Positions 61,665 to 64,000 of a DNA stretch of 64,000 bases are shown piece after piece. Each line of letters starts with the position of its first letter. Position 1 is the stretch's first letter. The stretch spans positions 33,386 to 97,385 of the forward strand of contig CAZRHT010000002.1 in the NCBI GenBank assembly GCA_964599895.1. The letters run 5' to 3'. Source of the stretch: UM-FILTER-49-7 sp964599895. Its GTDB lineage: Bacteria > Acidobacteriota > Holophagae > Thermotomaculales > Thermotomaculaceae. Both the position numbers and the translations under genes were made by a program. The notes under the pieces are model-generated. The model worked only from the letters and a program-made list of their open reading frames with translations. It was not told the DNA's origin and did no database searches.

Positions 61665-63232
61665 GGATGACTCACCTCTTCAGGTTTCTGCAGCATCATC
61701 AGACGGAGTCTCAATTTCTCCAGTGCCGGTCTCAAGACGGCAGTGCCATTGTATTCTGCCCGACCGGCCTTTTCCAGAAACAAGCCGAAAGCGTATCGGT
61801 GTCCGTCTACTTCAAAGGTACCCATCAGCACCGAATTGTAGGGAGATTGACCCGCTGTGCCGGTTTTTAACATCAGTTTGATTCCCGCGACCGCTGCCCG
61901 CTTTCCGGTCCCATCTTTCCAGTTGACCGCCTTCAGCATCCCTTCTTCGATGGAAGGTAGCGTTTCTTTTGGAAACAGGAATTCTGCTTTTGAATGGGAT
62001 GGCAGGGACAGGGTTCCATTTCCCGGGACAATCTCGTTTGTGAAGGGCGTAGGCAGAACATTCCGTCCATCCGATGCCAGTGAGGCAGCTGTGCGAACCA
62101 GCCAGTAAGGTGTGATGTATGCCGTATCCAGCCCGATGGCACCCCGTGCCAGTGCGTAATTCCCTTCCTCCAGTGGAGTCCGTTGCTCACCCAGCCTGGC
62201 TGATAACTCCCCGAGGGAGAATGAACGGTTGTTGATACCGAAACGGTCCAGCCAGCGGCCTTCCACTTCCGGACCCAGTTTCAGAGCGGTTTCAGCAAAA
62301 ACCAGATTGCAGGAACAAGCGAGGCTGTCTGCCATGCTCTTGAGCTTTCCATGTTTTTTCCAATCGTAGAAAATATGGCCACCAATCCGGATCGGACCCT
62401 TGCAATTGTAAGGAAAACTAAGCGTTGCGCCTTCCTTGATGGCCGCCGCCATAGTGACCACTTTGATTACTGAACCGGCCTCAAAAACATCCTGAAAAGG
62501 ATTCATATTCTTTGCGCAGAGTCCGATAAGGTGGGAATTCTCCGAGACGAGGAATGCCCCGTTCCATTTTCCCATGGACTGATACAAAATTTTCTGGATA
62601 TCAGGGTCCAGAGAACTACCATAAATGGCGAGGAAATGTCGATGTAAAGGGACCGCCTTCTCCAGGAAGGAAGTACCTGGCAATTTGGCTCTGAATTTTC
62701 CCGATTCCATGTCAATGTCCAGAATTCCCTCAACAACCGGTACGGACCTCATGGCAAAATAACGCTTGAAATCCGGATCATCTTTCAGAAAAGGGGCTGC
62801 TTTTGAGAAATTACCATGATCAAAGTCATACATCGCCTGGAACCGGGGCAGAGATAGTTTCCGCTGGTTCAGGTAGTCCATCAGGTTGGAGAAAGTATCA
62901 AGTCGATGTGCCGCCAGCAAATTATTAAGAAGAACCTGGTATGTACCATGGGCAAGATGAGCGGAGTCAGAAATAACCGCTTTCCTGCCATCAAGAATTG
63001 CTGTGACATTTTCCATCTCATCCAACCGGTGTTTCAAGGGGAAAAATCCGGCGTATCGCGCTTGGCGAATGTGGCTCAGCATGGCCTCCGGCGTACTGGT
63101 CCTGCTTTTCAGTGTAGCTCCGGCCCGGTAGTACATGCCGGCCCCTACCAGTGACCAGGCAATTCCGATAATCATCAATCCTTTCAACCATCCGGAGACC
63201 CGATTTCGCCGCTTTACTGAAAAATTTCTCAT
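61661..63232 (-). CDS. Penicillin-binding transpeptidase-domain protein
   Basis: The 523-residue protein has a basic N-terminus and one signal-anchor helix (about 14-33, LKGLMIIGIAWSLVGAGMYY), then a helical periplasmic region (about 40-215) that I cannot assign. A transpeptidase domain follows with SxxK as Ser254-V-I-Lys (EAGSVIKVV), SxN as SCN (ACSCNLVF) and KTG at Lys456 (LKTGTAGQSPYNS). It would cross-link peptidoglycan from the periplasmic side. It is class B-like but lacks a recognisable PBP dimerisation domain. It overlaps both neighbours by 4 bp. Confidence 0.85.
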   Translation of the reverse strand: MRNFSVKRRNRVSGWLKGLMIIGIAWSLVGAGMYYRAGATLKSRTSTPEAMLSHIRQARYAGFFPLKHRLDEMENVTAILDGRKAVISDSAHLAHGTYQVLLNNLLAAHRLDTFSNLMDYLNQRKLSLPRFQAMYDFDHGNFSKAAPFLKDDPDFKRYFAMRSVPVVEGILDIDMESGKFRAKLPGTSFLEKAVPLHRHFLAIYGSSLDPDIQKILYQSMGKWNGAFLVSENSHLIGLCAKNMNPFQDVFEAGSVIKVVTMAAAIKEGATLSFPYNCKGPIRIGGHIFYDWKKHGKLKSMADSLACSCNLVFAETALKLGPEVEGRWLDRFGINNRSFSLGELSARLGEQRTPLEEGNYALARGAIGLDTAYITPYWLVRTAASLASDGRNVLPTPFTNEIVPGNGTLSLPSHSKAEFLFPKETLPSIEEGMLKAVNWKDGTGKRAAVAGIKLMLKTGTAGQSPYNSVLMGTFEVDGHRYAFGLFLEKAGRAEYNGTAVLRPALEKLRLRLMMLQKPEEVSHP

Positions 63233-63972
63233 TTTATTCTCACCTCTATATCAGTTCCAATTTCTATTCTCAGGATATCAGATGCCCGCCCTTCCCGGGC
63301 GACAATTTCAATCAGTCCCTTGCTCCCTGGTACCATGAATAGCCCATCCCCACCCTCAGCGAAGGTGGAATGGCTTTGGACAATTATCTTCCCGTTCACT
63401 TCCAGGGTTACCCGGCCCAGCAGCTGGTTTCGAACAGATGTGACCAGGTTTCCGAACCCGTCAATGTGAAGGATTTCTCCGGTAAAAAGTGCTGTAATAT
63501 CTTCCACAAATAAAATGGGCCTTACCACTGAAAGTTCGATCTCCTTTTTCAGGAAGCGGGTTATGTTGTTGTGAATTCCTGCCGCAGCTGGTGCGAAAAT
63601 GTCCCTCCCATGAAAAGTGTTGCTGCTTTGGCGGGAAAACAGCGGATCGTCAGTATCAATATGAAAAGCCTTTCCCCTATTGGCAAACGAAAAAAGACCG
63701 TTATCCGGTCCCACAAACCAGTGATGGTCCAAGTGCACCGCCACCGCGGCCCGTTTGGTTCCAACACCCGGATCCACCACGGCGAGGAAAACAGTTCCTG
63801 CCGGGAAACGCTGGTACACAGACTGAAGTAAGAACTGCCCGTGCCGGGGATTTCCAGCTTCTACATGGTGGCTGATATCCAGTACCTGGTCAATCCCGTG
63901 AGAGAGAAGAACCAGCTTTAATTCTGCAACATAAGTATCTTCTATTCCAAAATCCGTCAGCAATGCGATCAT
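63229..63972 (-). CDS. SAM hydroxide adenosyltransferase / SAM hydrolase (DUF62 family)
   Basis: The 247-residue protein matches the DUF62 family, which hydrolyses S-adenosylmethionine to adenosine and methionine and is related to the fluorinases. MIALLTDFGIEDTYVAELK at the N-terminus, VVDPGVGTKRAAVAV, WFVGPDNGLFSF and HIDGFGNLVTS are characteristic. It is the first visible gene of an operon with the transpeptidase and dnaE (ATGA overlap). Its upstream region is cut by the window edge, with only 28 bp left. Confidence 0.93.
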   Translation of the reverse strand: MIALLTDFGIEDTYVAELKLVLLSHGIDQVLDISHHVEAGNPRHGQFLLQSVYQRFPAGTVFLAVVDPGVGTKRAAVAVHLDHHWFVGPDNGLFSFANRGKAFHIDTDDPLFSRQSSNTFHGRDIFAPAAAGIHNNITRFLKKEIELSVVRPILFVEDITALFTGEILHIDGFGNLVTSVRNQLLGRVTLEVNGKIIVQSHSTFAEGGDGLFMVPGSKGLIEIVAREGRASDILRIEIGTDIEVRIK

Positions 63973-64000
63973 ACGGGCGCTCCTTTTTGTTCCACAGCCA

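Overview
The window is a contiguous bacterial chromosome segment, apart from one 100-base run of N at 41246-41345. It spans the replication-origin neighbourhood of a Gram-negative-type bacterium. An outer-membrane porin, two apparent lipoproteins, RlpA, and a GyrB that carries the large insertion typical of many Gram-negative phyla all point to a diderm. The phylum cannot be fixed from sequence reading alone. The divergent Hfq-like protein, the ferredoxin-dependent 2-oxoglutarate oxidoreductase and the radical SAM-Rng pair would suit an uncultured Acidobacteriota-, Aminicenantes- or Deltaproteobacteria-like lineage, but this is a guess. The genetic code is standard, since many intact genes end in TGA.

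Layout. 1-6466 (+): end of tatD, an unusual MurJ-MurG-helical-repeat fusion, mraY and an mgtC-like gene. 6640-9722 (-): a response regulator and hybrid sensor kinase, divergent from amt and a TorF-like porin at 9927-11888 (+), which lie behind a sigma-54-like promoter. 11954-22760 (-): dnaA-dnaN-recF-gyrB-gyrA, then a small transaldolase, ubiD and tRNA-Pro. 22761-25778: origin-proximal region with DnaA boxes, tRNA-Lys and acnB. 25779-38001 (+): rpmH-rnpA-yidD-yidC-jag-mnmE-mnmG, a parS site, parA-parB-bactofilin, accD-folC-rlpA and metK. 38075-41145 (-): a DUF1573 gene with an in-frame TGA, and rnr. 41442-46476 (+): tRNA-Leu, a RicT/PSP1 gene, an Hfq-like gene, pdxA, a c-type cytochrome lipoprotein and an MrfA-like helicase. 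46687-58201 (+): adenosine deaminase, sucCD-korDABC-ndk, a radical SAM protein, rng and a patatin. 58155-63972 (-): a SAM hydrolase, a penicillin-binding protein and dnaE.

How the genes work together. Transcription diverges on either side of about 22.8-25.7 kb. Together with six identical TTTTCCACA boxes around dnaA and a parS between mnmG and parA, this marks oriC. The cell-envelope theme is strong: lipid I synthesis (MraY), lipid II synthesis plus flipping on one polypeptide (MurG and MurJ), YidC/YidD insertion, bactofilin, RlpA and a transpeptidase. The TCA section uses AcnB, succinyl-CoA synthetase and 2-oxoglutarate:ferredoxin oxidoreductase, implying low-potential ferredoxin chemistry typical of anaerobes or microaerophiles.

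Most striking observation. The DUF1573 reading frame at 38075-39079 is intact except for one TGA, which falls exactly where the family has the first cysteine of its Cys-Gly-Cys-Thr motif. About 12 nt downstream lies a hand-foldable 8-bp hairpin with a G-starting loop, in the place expected of a bacterial SECIS element. This is a candidate new selenoprotein family member. A point mutation or sequencing error must be excluded first.
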